Below are positions 26,604-34,219 of a stretch of 39,969 bases of DNA, in pieces. The DNA is from Gemmatimonadota bacterium (GTDB lineage: Bacteria > Gemmatimonadota > Gemmatimonadetes > Gemmatimonadales > GWC2-71-9). A program made the position numbers and the translations under genes. The first letter of the stretch is position 1. Each line of letters opens with the position of its first letter. Where the stretch lies: positions 1-39,969 of the forward strand of contig JANYKV010000041.1 of assembly GCA_025358055.1 (NCBI GenBank). The letters are read 5' to 3'. Below the pieces are notes generated by a model. It worked only from the letters and a program-made list of their open reading frames with translations, made no database searches and was not told the DNA's origin.

Positions 26604-28544
26604 ATGTCCTTACAACTCACCCGTCTCACCGAACCGATGGTCCGCGAAAACGGCGTTCTCCGCCAGGCTTCATGGGAGGAGGCGCTCGATCGTGCCGCTG
26701 AAGGGTTCCGGCATGTCAAGGCCGAGCACAGTCCCGATGCCCTCGGGATCTTCAGCTGTTCCAAGGCAAGCAACGAGATGAATTTTCTCGCTTCGAAACT
26801 GGCGCGAGTTGCCTTTGGGACGCACAACATCGACAGCTGCAACCGCACGTGACACGCTCCTAGCGTCGTCGGTCTGGCGACGGTCTTCGGTGCCGGTGGG
26901 GGGACGAGCTCCTACCGAGAAGTGGAAGAGACCGATGCGATCTTCCTGTGGGGCGCGAACGCCCGGGACAATCATCCGATCTTCTTCCATCACGTGCTCA
27001 AGGGCGTTCATCGGGGGGCCAAGCTCTTCGTCGTCGATCCCCGCCGGACCTCGTCGGCCCAGTGGGCGGACGACTGGTTAGGGCTGAATGTCGGTTCGGA
27101 CATCGCGCTCGCGAATGCGATGGCGCGCGAAATCATTCACGCGGGGCTCGCGAACGAGGCGTTCATCAAGCGAGCCACCATTGGATTCGAGGCCTATCGG
27201 GCCTGCGTGGAACACTACACTCTCGATTATGCCGAGCGAGAGACGGGGGTGCCGGCCGACGTCATTCGGCGGGCGGCCTTCACCTACGCTCGGGCCGATC
27301 GCGCCGTGATCTGCTGGACGCTTGGTATCACCGAGCATCACAACGCGGTCGATAACGTGCTGGCGTTGATCAACCTCGGGCTACTGACCGGGCACGTGGG
27401 CCGGTACGGATCGGGTCTCAATCCGCTGCGGGGCCAGAACAATGTTCAAGGTGGTGGTGATATGGGAGCGATCCCGAACCGCCTCGCGGGGTTCCAAGAT
27501 TGGACGAAGGACGTGGCGGTTCGGGAGAAATTCGAGAAGGCGTGGGGCGTTCCGCTCAAACCGGAATACGGTATGAACCTCACACAAATGTTCGATGGCA
27601 TGGAGACCGGCGCGCTTCGCTCGCTCTATGTGATCGGAGAAAATCCGGCCCAATCCGAAGCGGATCAGAATCGTACGGAACATCTGTTGGGTGGGCTCGA
27701 TCACTTGGTGGTGCAGGACATCTTTCTCACCCAGACCGCTGAATTGGCTCACGTCGTCCTGCCGGCTTCGTCGAGCTGGTGTGAAACGGAAGGGACCGTG
27801 ACCAACAGTGAGCGGCGGGTGCAACGCGTCCGGAAAGCGCTCGACCCCCCGGGCAACGCCCGAGATGATATGTGGATCATCGGTCAGATTGCGAAGCGGC
27901 TGGGTGTCGATTGGCACGATCCGAGTGCGAAGGACGTTTGGAACGAGGTGCGGTCCCTCGCCCCGATGGTAGCGGGGATGAGCTACGAGCGGTTGGAGAA
28001 GGAGGGTGGCCTCCACTGGCCGTGCTACGACGAACAGCATCCCGGTGAGGAGTTCCTTCATTCTCGGCTCTGGAAAGATCCGATCGAGGGCTCGCCCGCG
28101 CCGTTTTCCGTCGTCGAGCACGATCCCCCGGTGGAACGTACTGATCGGGAGTACCCCTTGGTGCTGACGACCGGACGTCGCCTCGACTCCTTCAATACCG
28201 GAGTACAGACCGGCGGGTACACGTCGCCGTTGCGGAAAGGAGAGTCGTTGGACATCTCACCCGAAGACGCCACGCGACTGGGTTTGATGGAAGGGGACCC
28301 AGTTCGGGTCACCTCTCGGCGGGGGTCGTTGGTGGCTCCCACTCATATCGATCCCTCCCTCCGTGCTGGCCTTGTCTTCATGACTCTGCATTTCCAGGAC
28401 AAGGTGAAGACGAACGTCCTAACGATCGATGTGTCCGACCCGAAGTCGGGAACCGCGGAGTTCAAGGCATGTGCGGTGCGGGTCGATCCGGTCCGAGCGC
28501 ATCACGGCGCCGGAGTCGTGACTCATTCGCCGGACGCCACCTAA
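26604..28544 (+). CDS. fdhF: Selenocysteine formate dehydrogenase catalytic subunit lacking its N-terminal [4Fe-4S] domain
   Basis: 646 residues reading the in-frame TGA at 26850-26852 as selenocysteine (Sec83). The two halves are in the same frame and join at 'SCNRT-U-HAPSVVGLATVFG', the active-site position of bis-MGD formate dehydrogenases. The following His (H84) and the 'NPLRGQNNVQGGGDMG' Arg are kept. The molybdopterin oxidoreductase domain (to ~480) and the C-terminal molydop-binding domain ('YPLVLTTGRRLDSFNTG') are complete. What is missing is the ~60-residue Cys-rich Fe4S4 domain that normally opens the chain: this protein begins 'LTRLTEPMVRENGVLRQASW', exactly where that domain should end. 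The missing piece is encoded at the 3' end of the gene at 30441. ATG 26604 follows GAGGGAAGG. Role: formate oxidation or CO2 reduction in a soluble NAD-linked complex with the next two genes. Confidence 0.93.
26850..26882 (+). promoter_or_regulatory. UGA(Sec) codon and bacterial SECIS-like hairpin
   Basis: After the TGA (26850-26852) the sequence CGTCGTC (26864-26870), loop GGTCT (26871-26875), GGCGACG (26876-26882) folds as a 7-bp stem: five Watson-Crick pairs, one T.G and a closing C-G. Both the GGUCU loop and the 18-nt distance from UGA to the loop match the E. coli fdhF SECIS as I remember it. This is the signal bound by SelB for Sec insertion, and it supports reading the TGA as sense. 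Confidence 0.9.
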
Positions 28545-28560
28545 GGGAGTAGCACGCTTC

Positions 28561-30444
28561 ATGGATCTTCATCTGCTCGACGCCAAACCGACCGCCGAGG
28601 AACGCGAAGCGCTCGATGCGTTGCTTGGGAAACCCCTGTCGGGGTGGGAGGGTGGCGTTCGCGGGGCTCGGGATACTCGCACCGCGGCGGGCGGGCACGC
28701 GTCACGCGAACGGCGCCATCTCCTCTTGCCCGCCCTCCACGCCGTGCAATCGCGAGTGGGATGGATCAGCGAGGGTGCGCTCAACCACATAGCGGAGCGG
28801 CTGACGGTGCCGCCGGCTGACGTCTACGGCGTCGCCACGTTCTATGCGCTGCTGTCGCTGTCGCCGCGGCCGAGGCGTGTCCTCCACGTCTGCGACGACA
28901 TCGGCTGCCGTTGCCGGGGAGCGGAACAGTTGTGTGCGGAGCTCGAGCGCACCGTCGGGCCGCCCTATCACGGACCAACCGGATCCCGCCACGAAATCCC
29001 GTCCGACGGAGCCGTATGGCTCCGGAGTCCGTGTCTCGGCCTGTGCGATCAGGCTCCGGCCGCTCTGCTTTCGATCGCCGGCGCCCCGCCGGTCGAACGG
29101 CTCTTCGGATCGGTATCCGCCCCGGCCGCCAGCCGCACTCTCGGCGGGGATCTGGGCGCAACGACCCTGGCGCGACCGGTCCCTCCGCAGCACGGCGACC
29201 CAACCCTTCGGCTCCTCCGGCGCATCGGCGTGGCCGACCCGAAGAGTCTCGATGATTTTCGAGCGCACGGCGGGTACACCAGCCTGCGCCGCGCGTTCGA
29301 GCTGGGGCCCGAGGGGGTGATCCGAGAGGTGACCGAAGCAAAGCTCCTCGGCCGCGGCGGCGCCGCGTTTCCGACCGGGCGAAAATGGGATGCCGTCGCC
29401 CGACAACCCGTGCGGCCGCACTACCTCGTCTGCAATGCGGACGAATCCGAGCCGGGCACTTTCAAGGACCGCGTGCTTATGGAAGGCGATCCATTCGCGG
29501 TGATTGAAGCGATGACGATCGGGGCCTACGCGACCGGCTGCGAAAAGGGTTTCATCTATCTGCGCGGCGAGTACCCCTTGGCGCATGAGCGGCTTGAGAA
29601 CGCCATCCGGATCGCGCGGGCGCGCGGACTCCTGGGCGACAACATCATGGGACAAGGGTTCCGGTTCGACATCGAAATCCGGAAGGGTGGGGGCGCATAC
29701 ATCTGCGGCGAAGAGACGGCCATTTTCAATTCGATCGAAGGGTTTCGCGGCGAGCCGCGGAACAAGCCGCCGTATCCGGTCCAATCGGGCCTGTTCGCCA
29801 AACCGACATTGGTCAACAATGTTGAGACGCTGGCCAACGTCCTCGAAATCCTCCGCATCGGAGGAGAGGCCTACGCGCGGATCGGGACCGCCGGGTCGAC
29901 CGGGACCCGACTCTTCTGTCTGTGCGGTTGTGTGATGCGGCCCGGCGTCTATGAGGTGCCCTTCGGGGCGACCCTTCGTCAGCTGCTCGACCTGGCCGGG
30001 GGCGTGGGCCCGGGGCACACCTTGCGGTCGGTCTTGTTGGGCGGAGCGGCCGGGGTCTTCGTCCGCCCGGACGAGTTCGACATGCCACTCACTTTCGAAG
30101 GCGTTCGTGCCGCACAGGCGACGTTGGGTTCCGGCGTCATCATGGCCTTCGACGAATCGATCGACCTGCTGGATATCCTGCGACGGATCGCCGCCTTCTT
30201 CCGCGACGAATCGTGCGGTCAGTGTGTTCCCTGTCGCGTGGGAACCGTGCGCCAGGAAGAAGCGCTGCATCGGATCTGCTCGAAACAGACTCGCGGAAGT
30301 CCAGCCGAGGAAGCGGCCCTGCTCGACGAAATTGGGCTTGCCATGAAGGATGCATCCATCTGTGGACTCGGCCAGACCGCGTACAGCGCTGTCGAATCCG
30401 CGTTGAAGCGACTCCGGGTCTTGGAAGGAGTGGTCGCGCAATGA
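28561..30444 (+). CDS. NuoE-NuoF fusion: NADH-binding diaphorase subunit of formate dehydrogenase
   Basis: 627 residues. Residues ~45-190 are a thioredoxin-like NuoE domain with the four [2Fe-2S] ligands in 'CDDIGC' and 'CLGLC'. Residues ~215-627 are NuoF: the FMN/NAD region ('GRGGAAFPTGRKW', 'CNADESEPGTFKDR', 'GGGAYICGEETAIFNSIEG'), an SLBB-like segment, and a [4Fe-4S] site 'CGQCVPC' with a fourth Cys in 'SICGLG'. The same fusion is seen in HoxF and in diaphorase subunits of NAD-dependent formate dehydrogenases (FdsB/FdsG type). It would pass electrons between formate and NAD(H). ATG 28561 follows AGGGAG, 16 nt after the fdhF stop. Its stop overlaps the start of the next gene (ATGA), which implies stoichiometric production. 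Confidence 0.92.
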   Translation: MDLHLLDAKPTAEEREALDALLGKPLSGWEGGVRGARDTRTAAGGHASRERRHLLLPALHAVQSRVGWISEGALNHIAERLTVPPADVYGVATFYALLSLSPRPRRVLHVCDDIGCRCRGAEQLCAELERTVGPPYHGPTGSRHEIPSDGAVWLRSPCLGLCDQAPAALLSIAGAPPVERLFGSVSAPAASRTLGGDLGATTLARPVPPQHGDPTLRLLRRIGVADPKSLDDFRAHGGYTSLRRAFELGPEGVIREVTEAKLLGRGGAAFPTGRKWDAVARQPVRPHYLVCNADESEPGTFKDRVLMEGDPFAVIEAMTIGAYATGCEKGFIYLRGEYPLAHERLENAIRIARARGLLGDNIMGQGFRFDIEIRKGGGAYICGEETAIFNSIEGFRGEPRNKPPYPVQSGLFAKPTLVNNVETLANVLEILRIGGEAYARIGTAGSTGTRLFCLCGCVMRPGVYEVPFGATLRQLLDLAGGVGPGHTLRSVLLGGAAGVFVRPDEFDMPLTFEGVRAAQATLGSGVIMAFDESIDLLDILRRIAAFFRDESCGQCVPCRVGTVRQEEALHRICSKQTRGSPAEEAALLDEIGLAMKDASICGLGQTAYSAVESALKRLRVLEGVVAQ

Positions 30445-31406
30445 GTGCCGACCAACTCGTGCCGCTTCAGGCATCCCGACGGACCGTAGAGCTCACCATC
30501 GATGGGGACCCGGTACGGGTGCCCGAAGGCACCACAATTCTTGACGCCTGTCGGAGCAAAGGCACCGACATTCCGACCCTCTGCTATCTAAAGACCCTGC
30601 ACCCGGTGAACGTCTGCCGCGTGTGCGTCGTGGAGGTCGAGGGCTCCCGGGTGTTGGTTCCCTCCTGCTCCCGCGCCGTTGAACCTGCAATGGTCGTCAC
30701 GACCGGATCCGACCGGGTTCGCCACAGTCGGAAGATGGTGCTCGAGTTCCTCGCCTCTTCTGTGGATTTATCCGCCACGCCCGACGTCGAGGCATGGCTC
30801 ACGTCCTACGCGGCTCGACCTGAACGCTATGGCCCCGCCGCTCCACCGGTGGCCGCCGGCGAGCGTGACTCCCTGCCCACCGGTCACCACCCGCCTCCGA
30901 GCACGACGCATGCGGCCACAGTCGGGCAGCCGGTGAAGGTGGACAACGAACTGTATGTGCGCGACTACGGTAAGTGCATTCTGTGCTATAAATGTGTGGA
31001 GGCGTGCGGCACCGACTTCCAGAACACGTTCGCCATTGCCGTCGCCGGTCGTGGGTTCGACGCTCGGATTTCAACGGAATTTGCCGTGGAGCTCCCGAAA
31101 TCGGCCTGCGTGTATTGCGGGAACTGCATCGCGGTGTGCCCCACAGGCGCCCTCATGTTCAAATCGGAGTTCGATCATCGGCAGGCGGGCACTTGGAAGG
31201 AAGCCGAACAGACGGTGACCGCAACCATATGTCCGTATTGCGGAGTCGGGTGCACCCTCGAACTGCACGTCCAGGACAATGAGATTGTCAAAGTGTCGTC
31301 CCCGCTCGATCATGAAGTTACGAGTGGAAACCTCTGCATCAAGGGGCGGTTCGGGTGGCGGTACGTTCAGAATCGGAAGGCCGCAGACAACCCGCGTACG
31401 TCCTGA
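30441..31406 (+). CDS. Ferredoxin-like subunit carrying the displaced Fe4S4 domain of formate dehydrogenase
   Basis: 321 residues from ATG 30441 (overlaps the preceding stop). The domain order is: a plant-type [2Fe-2S] domain with C48, C59, C62 and C76; a Cys-free linker without the NuoG His-Cys3 cluster; two [4Fe-4S] motifs, 'CILCYKCVEAC' and 'CVYCGNCIAVCP'; and, at residues ~263-311, 'CPYCGVGC...NLCIKGRFGW', the Molybdop_Fe4S4 domain. In ordinary enzymes that last domain is the N-terminus of the catalytic chain and its Lys (here in LCIKG) relays electrons to the molybdopterin. Here it ends 'YVQNRK...' where the catalytic subunit begins. The normal alpha chain is thus divided, with its front half encoded last in the operon. 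The two chains must assemble to make an active site. Confidence 0.92.
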   Translation: MSADQLVPLQASRRTVELTIDGDPVRVPEGTTILDACRSKGTDIPTLCYLKTLHPVNVCRVCVVEVEGSRVLVPSCSRAVEPAMVVTTGSDRVRHSRKMVLEFLASSVDLSATPDVEAWLTSYAARPERYGPAAPPVAAGERDSLPTGHHPPPSTTHAATVGQPVKVDNELYVRDYGKCILCYKCVEACGTDFQNTFAIAVAGRGFDARISTEFAVELPKSACVYCGNCIAVCPTGALMFKSEFDHRQAGTWKEAEQTVTATICPYCGVGCTLELHVQDNEIVKVSSPLDHEVTSGNLCIKGRFGWRYVQNRKAADNPRTS

Positions 31407-31413
31407 TCCCCCT

Positions 31414-31459
31414 CGGTGGGTAAGCCGGCGTGTGTCCCGCCGCCGGACAGCGCCCACCG
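31414..31459 (+). terminator. Nested inverted repeat after the formate dehydrogenase operon
   Basis: CGGTGGG (31414-31420) pairs with CCCACCG (31453-31459). Inside it CCGGCG (31425-31430) pairs with CGCCGG (31441-31446). The structure begins 8 nt after the stop. There is no T-tract, so it may be a 3' stabilising or Rho-assisted hairpin rather than a classic terminator. Confidence 0.45.
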
Positions 31460-31593
31460 GCCGTTCTCACAACCCTTCTGCACCCCGGTTTGCGGTCCCT
31501 GCCCCACGGGGTAAGTTCTTCGGCGGGTTCTCTCTTCAACCCCGGGCACCAGCTGCCTTCGATCCCGATCCCTACTCTTACCCCGAGGTCGTC

Positions 31594-32157
31594 ATGACAG
31601 GACTGCTTGCGCTCTGGCTTCCGATCTTGCTGTCGTCCGTGATCGTGTTCATTGTCAGCTCAATCATCCATACGGTGTTGCCGTGGCATAAGAATGACTT
31701 TCGTAAGGTTCCGAACGAAGACAAGGTGATGGACGCGGTCCGTCCGTTCGCCATTCCACCGGGTGAATATGTGGTTCCTCGTCCGGCGAGCAGCCAGGAA
31801 ATGCGCACTCCAGAATTCCTGGAGAAGATGAACAAAGGCCCGGTCATGATGCTCCGAGTGCTGCCCAATGGGCCAACGCCGATGGGGACGAATCTCCTGC
31901 TCTGGTTCATCTATTCCGTCGTGGTCGGGTCCTTCGCCGCGTGTGTTGCCTGGATCGCGCTCAAGCCGGGAGCGGACTCTCACGATGTGATCCACATTAC
32001 GTTGCTTACCGCGTTTCTGGGTTACTCGTTGGCCCTCTGGCAAATGTCGATTTGGTATCGCCGACCGTGGGCGATCACCATAAAGGCCAACGTGGACGGG
32101 CTCATCTATGCGCTCCTGACGGCGGCGACATTCGCATGGCTGTGGCCCCAGGCATGA
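31594..32157 (+). CDS. Conserved-type integral membrane protein, function unknown
   Basis: 187 residues from ATG 31594 (GAGGT site). An N-terminal helix (LLALWLPILLSSVIVFIVSSIIHTVL) is followed by a polar loop of ~80 residues with 'WHKNDFRKVPNEDKVMDAVR', then three more helices (~100-125, ~132-152, ~165-185). I do not recognise a named family. Open frame upstream of 31594 has no coding character. It overlaps the next gene by ATGA (32154-32157), so the two membrane proteins are co-translated. It may or may not belong to the formate dehydrogenase transcript, since a hairpin lies between. Confidence 0.7.
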   Translation: MTGLLALWLPILLSSVIVFIVSSIIHTVLPWHKNDFRKVPNEDKVMDAVRPFAIPPGEYVVPRPASSQEMRTPEFLEKMNKGPVMMLRVLPNGPTPMGTNLLLWFIYSVVVGSFAACVAWIALKPGADSHDVIHITLLTAFLGYSLALWQMSIWYRRPWAITIKANVDGLIYALLTAATFAWLWPQA

Positions 32158-32921
32158 ACACGAGCTCGGCTCCGAGCCTCAAACCCATCGGGCTCTTCGC
32201 CTCGATACTCTATTTCGGGATTCCCAGCGCGATCTTCTGTTCTAGCATCTTGGGTCTCCTGCCCTGGATGCTGCGGAACGGCTACAGCAGTTATCTCACC
32301 TTCAACGTGACCTTCGGCGCTCCTCTCATACTCATGCTCATTGCGGCAGTGGTCGCGTACCGCTTGGAAGGGAGACCCTGGAGCTGGCCCGCGTTCCGTG
32401 ATCGGATGCGCCTTACCCGCCCGACTGCGAAGGACTGGTTATGGACCGCCGGTCTCGTCGCGGCAACCTTCGTCCTGGGGTGGGCGCTTGGGCCGGTGAT
32501 CCGACTCTTCGACGTGCGACTCTACACCCCCCCCGCTGAGTTCACCACCTTTATGGCCACCCTGCGGGATGGCACCTTCGGTCTGGGGTCGTTGACGGGG
32601 CGCTGGGACGTTCTGCTGTGGGTCGTGTTCTCGCTCGTCGTCTTCAATATCGGTGGTGAAGAGCTCTGGTGGCGCGGCATCATTCTGCCCCGGCAAGAAG
32701 TGGCGCTAGGCAAATGGGCCTGGGTTGTGAACGGGCTGCTGTGGGACCTCTTTCACTTTTTCTACCACAGCAACCTTGGGAACATCGTGGGGTACTTGCC
32801 GATTTTGGCGCTGCCGTTTGTGGCGCAACGCCTGCGCAACACATGGCCCGGCATTGTGGCGCATCTCATCGCGAACGGTGCTCTGCCGGTCGCCGTCGCG
32901 ATGAAAGTGTTGGGGCATTGA
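32154..32921 (+). CDS. CPBP-family intramembrane metalloprotease-like protein
   Basis: 255 residues, about eight membrane helices. Three CPBP/CAAX-protease (ABI) motifs are recognisable: 'GGEELWWRG' (E169, E170, R174), 'LLWDLFHFFYH' (H201, H205) and 'GIVAHLIAN' (H237, N241). These Glu and His residues would form the intramembrane zinc-type active site. Bacterial members act on prenylated or peptide substrates or serve in bacteriocin immunity; the target here is unknown. The ATG at 32154 overlaps the previous stop. The longer frame starting at 31941 lies inside the previous gene and is not used. Confidence 0.85.
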   Translation: MNTSSAPSLKPIGLFASILYFGIPSAIFCSSILGLLPWMLRNGYSSYLTFNVTFGAPLILMLIAAVVAYRLEGRPWSWPAFRDRMRLTRPTAKDWLWTAGLVAATFVLGWALGPVIRLFDVRLYTPPAEFTTFMATLRDGTFGLGSLTGRWDVLLWVVFSLVVFNIGGEELWWRGIILPRQEVALGKWAWVVNGLLWDLFHFFYHSNLGNIVGYLPILALPFVAQRLRNTWPGIVAHLIANGALPVAVAMKVLGH

Positions 32922-33235
32922 TCTGTGGCACGGCGCCGTCAGGTAGTGGCTGAAGCTGCGGCATGAGCGCAGCGTGCATTTCATTCGGCTCGACTTCGGC
33001 CCCGCGTTTCACCTCGGGCCCGGCAAGATTGCCGAGATTTCCTCGATACCCTCAAGGGATTGGACTGGGGGAAGGGCGGTATGCCAGTAGCCGGATTGCG
33101 GCCCTTTGGTGTTCCTGAACTCGTAGAAGATCCGTGGTCGGGGTCTCGAGCGCCGAGAACGTAGGCGATCAAACAAATCACTGGGCTGCTTCGACCTGGA
33201 TCCACGATTGGTTCTCGATTCCGGCCGAAAGCTTT
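32922..33235. other. 314-nt intergenic region between convergent genes
   Basis: Separates the CPBP gene from the 3' end of fdhD. All six frames were read: no open frame shows homology or a ribosome-binding site, and no tRNA-like cloverleaf (including tRNA-Sec) was found. A 10-bp palindrome GAAAGCTTTC (33227-33236) overlaps the end of the fdhD stop codon, flanked by CCGGC/GCCGG, but has no loop and no T-run. Confidence 0.5.
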
Positions 33236-34099
33236 CTAGATTGCCGGCTCCACCTTGAGTCGTTCCCCGTGCGTATACACCGTAAACCGCCCCGCCCGCG
33301 CGAACCCGATGAGCGTCAACCCGGCCGTCTCCGCCAGCCGCACCGCGAGGCCGGTCGGTCCTGAAATAGCCACCAGAGCCGGTGCCCCAAACCGAATCGC
33401 CTTCTGCGCCATCTCGAAACTGGCCCGACTGGTGACCGTGATGAACCCCTCGGCGGGATCGACTCCTTCCCGGAGCAGAGCGCCGATGAGTTTATCGAGC
33501 GCATTGTGCCGGCCGACGTCTTCTCGACAGTGGGTAACCGATCCGGTGGGGGTGACCCAGGCCGCGGCATGAATGGCCCCGCTCGCCGCGTTGAGGGTCT
33601 GATGCCGAGGTAGGGTCTCGATGCCCCGCTGAATCGCGCCGGGGTGGATGGTTCGATTTGTCGTGATGGGAGGAATGTCCCGCAGCACCGCCTCGATGCT
33701 CTCAGCACCACAAATGCCGCAGCCGGTACGGCCCGCCAGGCGGCGCTGTCGTGCGGCGAGCCCCTCGGCGCACTCCGGAGCGACCGTCATGTGGAGCTCG
33801 ATGCCCTGGCTGTAGCGCACGATGTCGACATGATGAAAGTCGGTCGGCGTCCGAATCGCGTCCTCCGTGAGGCTCCAGCCAAGCGCGAAATCGGCGAGGT
33901 CGGCCGGCGTGGCCATCATCACCACATGGGTTTGGCCGTTGTACACGAAAGCGATCGGGACTTCCTCCGCGACGGTTTCGTTGGTGGGCGAAGCCGTGCC
34001 GGTTTGCCACCGCGTGGCCGGCATGTCCATCAAGGGGTTCGCATACCCCAGCCGACGCAGTTCACTGGTCGATTCGAGTTCCGGCGGGCCTTTGGTCAT
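33236..34099 (-). CDS. fdhD: FdhD, sulfurtransferase for formate dehydrogenase cofactor
   Basis: 287 residues, normal family length. FdhD takes sulfur from IscS and sulfurates the Mo-bis-MGD cofactor needed by formate dehydrogenase. The CxxC of the flexible loop is present as C127-G-I-C130 in 'GRTGCGICGAES', and the body carries the family strings 'CREDVGRHNALDKLIGALL', 'VTSRASFEMAQKA' and 'LIGFARAGRFTVYTHGERL'. It lies 1.8 kb from the operon for its client, on the opposite strand. A TATATAT box about 45 nt before the ATG (34099) is a possible -10. This strongly supports the identity and activity of the selenoenzyme upstream. Confidence 0.95.
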   Translation of the reverse strand: MTKGPPELESTSELRRLGYANPLMDMPATRWQTGTASPTNETVAEEVPIAFVYNGQTHVVMMATPADLADFALGWSLTEDAIRTPTDFHHVDIVRYSQGIELHMTVAPECAEGLAARQRRLAGRTGCGICGAESIEAVLRDIPPITTNRTIHPGAIQRGIETLPRHQTLNAASGAIHAAAWVTPTGSVTHCREDVGRHNALDKLIGALLREGVDPAEGFITVTSRASFEMAQKAIRFGAPALVAISGPTGLAVRLAETAGLTLIGFARAGRFTVYTHGERLKVEPAI

Positions 34100-34219
34100 T
34101 CGATTCTCCGCGAGACCACGGTGATGTACCGTTCCTCCGACAATATATAGCCCGAGGTGCCACGGTTGATCTTGGTACGGGACATTCCGCTGGTGATCAG
34201 GTGGTAGGAAGCGCCGGGC

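Noticed and set aside
26853..26921. Stop at 26852 taken as a genuine end or a frameshift of fdhF
   Set aside because: The frame before and after the TGA is the same, the residue is the known Sec site, and a SECIS hairpin follows.
28702..30474. 590-codon open frame on the minus strand
   Set aside because: Antisense to the NuoE-NuoF fusion, which has all cofactor motifs. It is a GC-rich shadow frame.
32981..33205. 74-codon minus-strand frame near the fdhD end
   Set aside because: Low-complexity Ser/Arg/Pro composition, no start signal, no similarity recognised.
32922..33235. tRNA-Sec (selC) near the formate dehydrogenase genes
   Set aside because: No long acceptor stem, UCA anticodon loop or T-loop consensus could be found here or elsewhere in the window.
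33222..33246. GAAAGCTTTC palindrome with CCGGC/GCCGG flanks as an fdhD terminator
   Set aside because: No loop is possible in the central palindrome and there is no T-run, so it is not a credible hairpin terminator.
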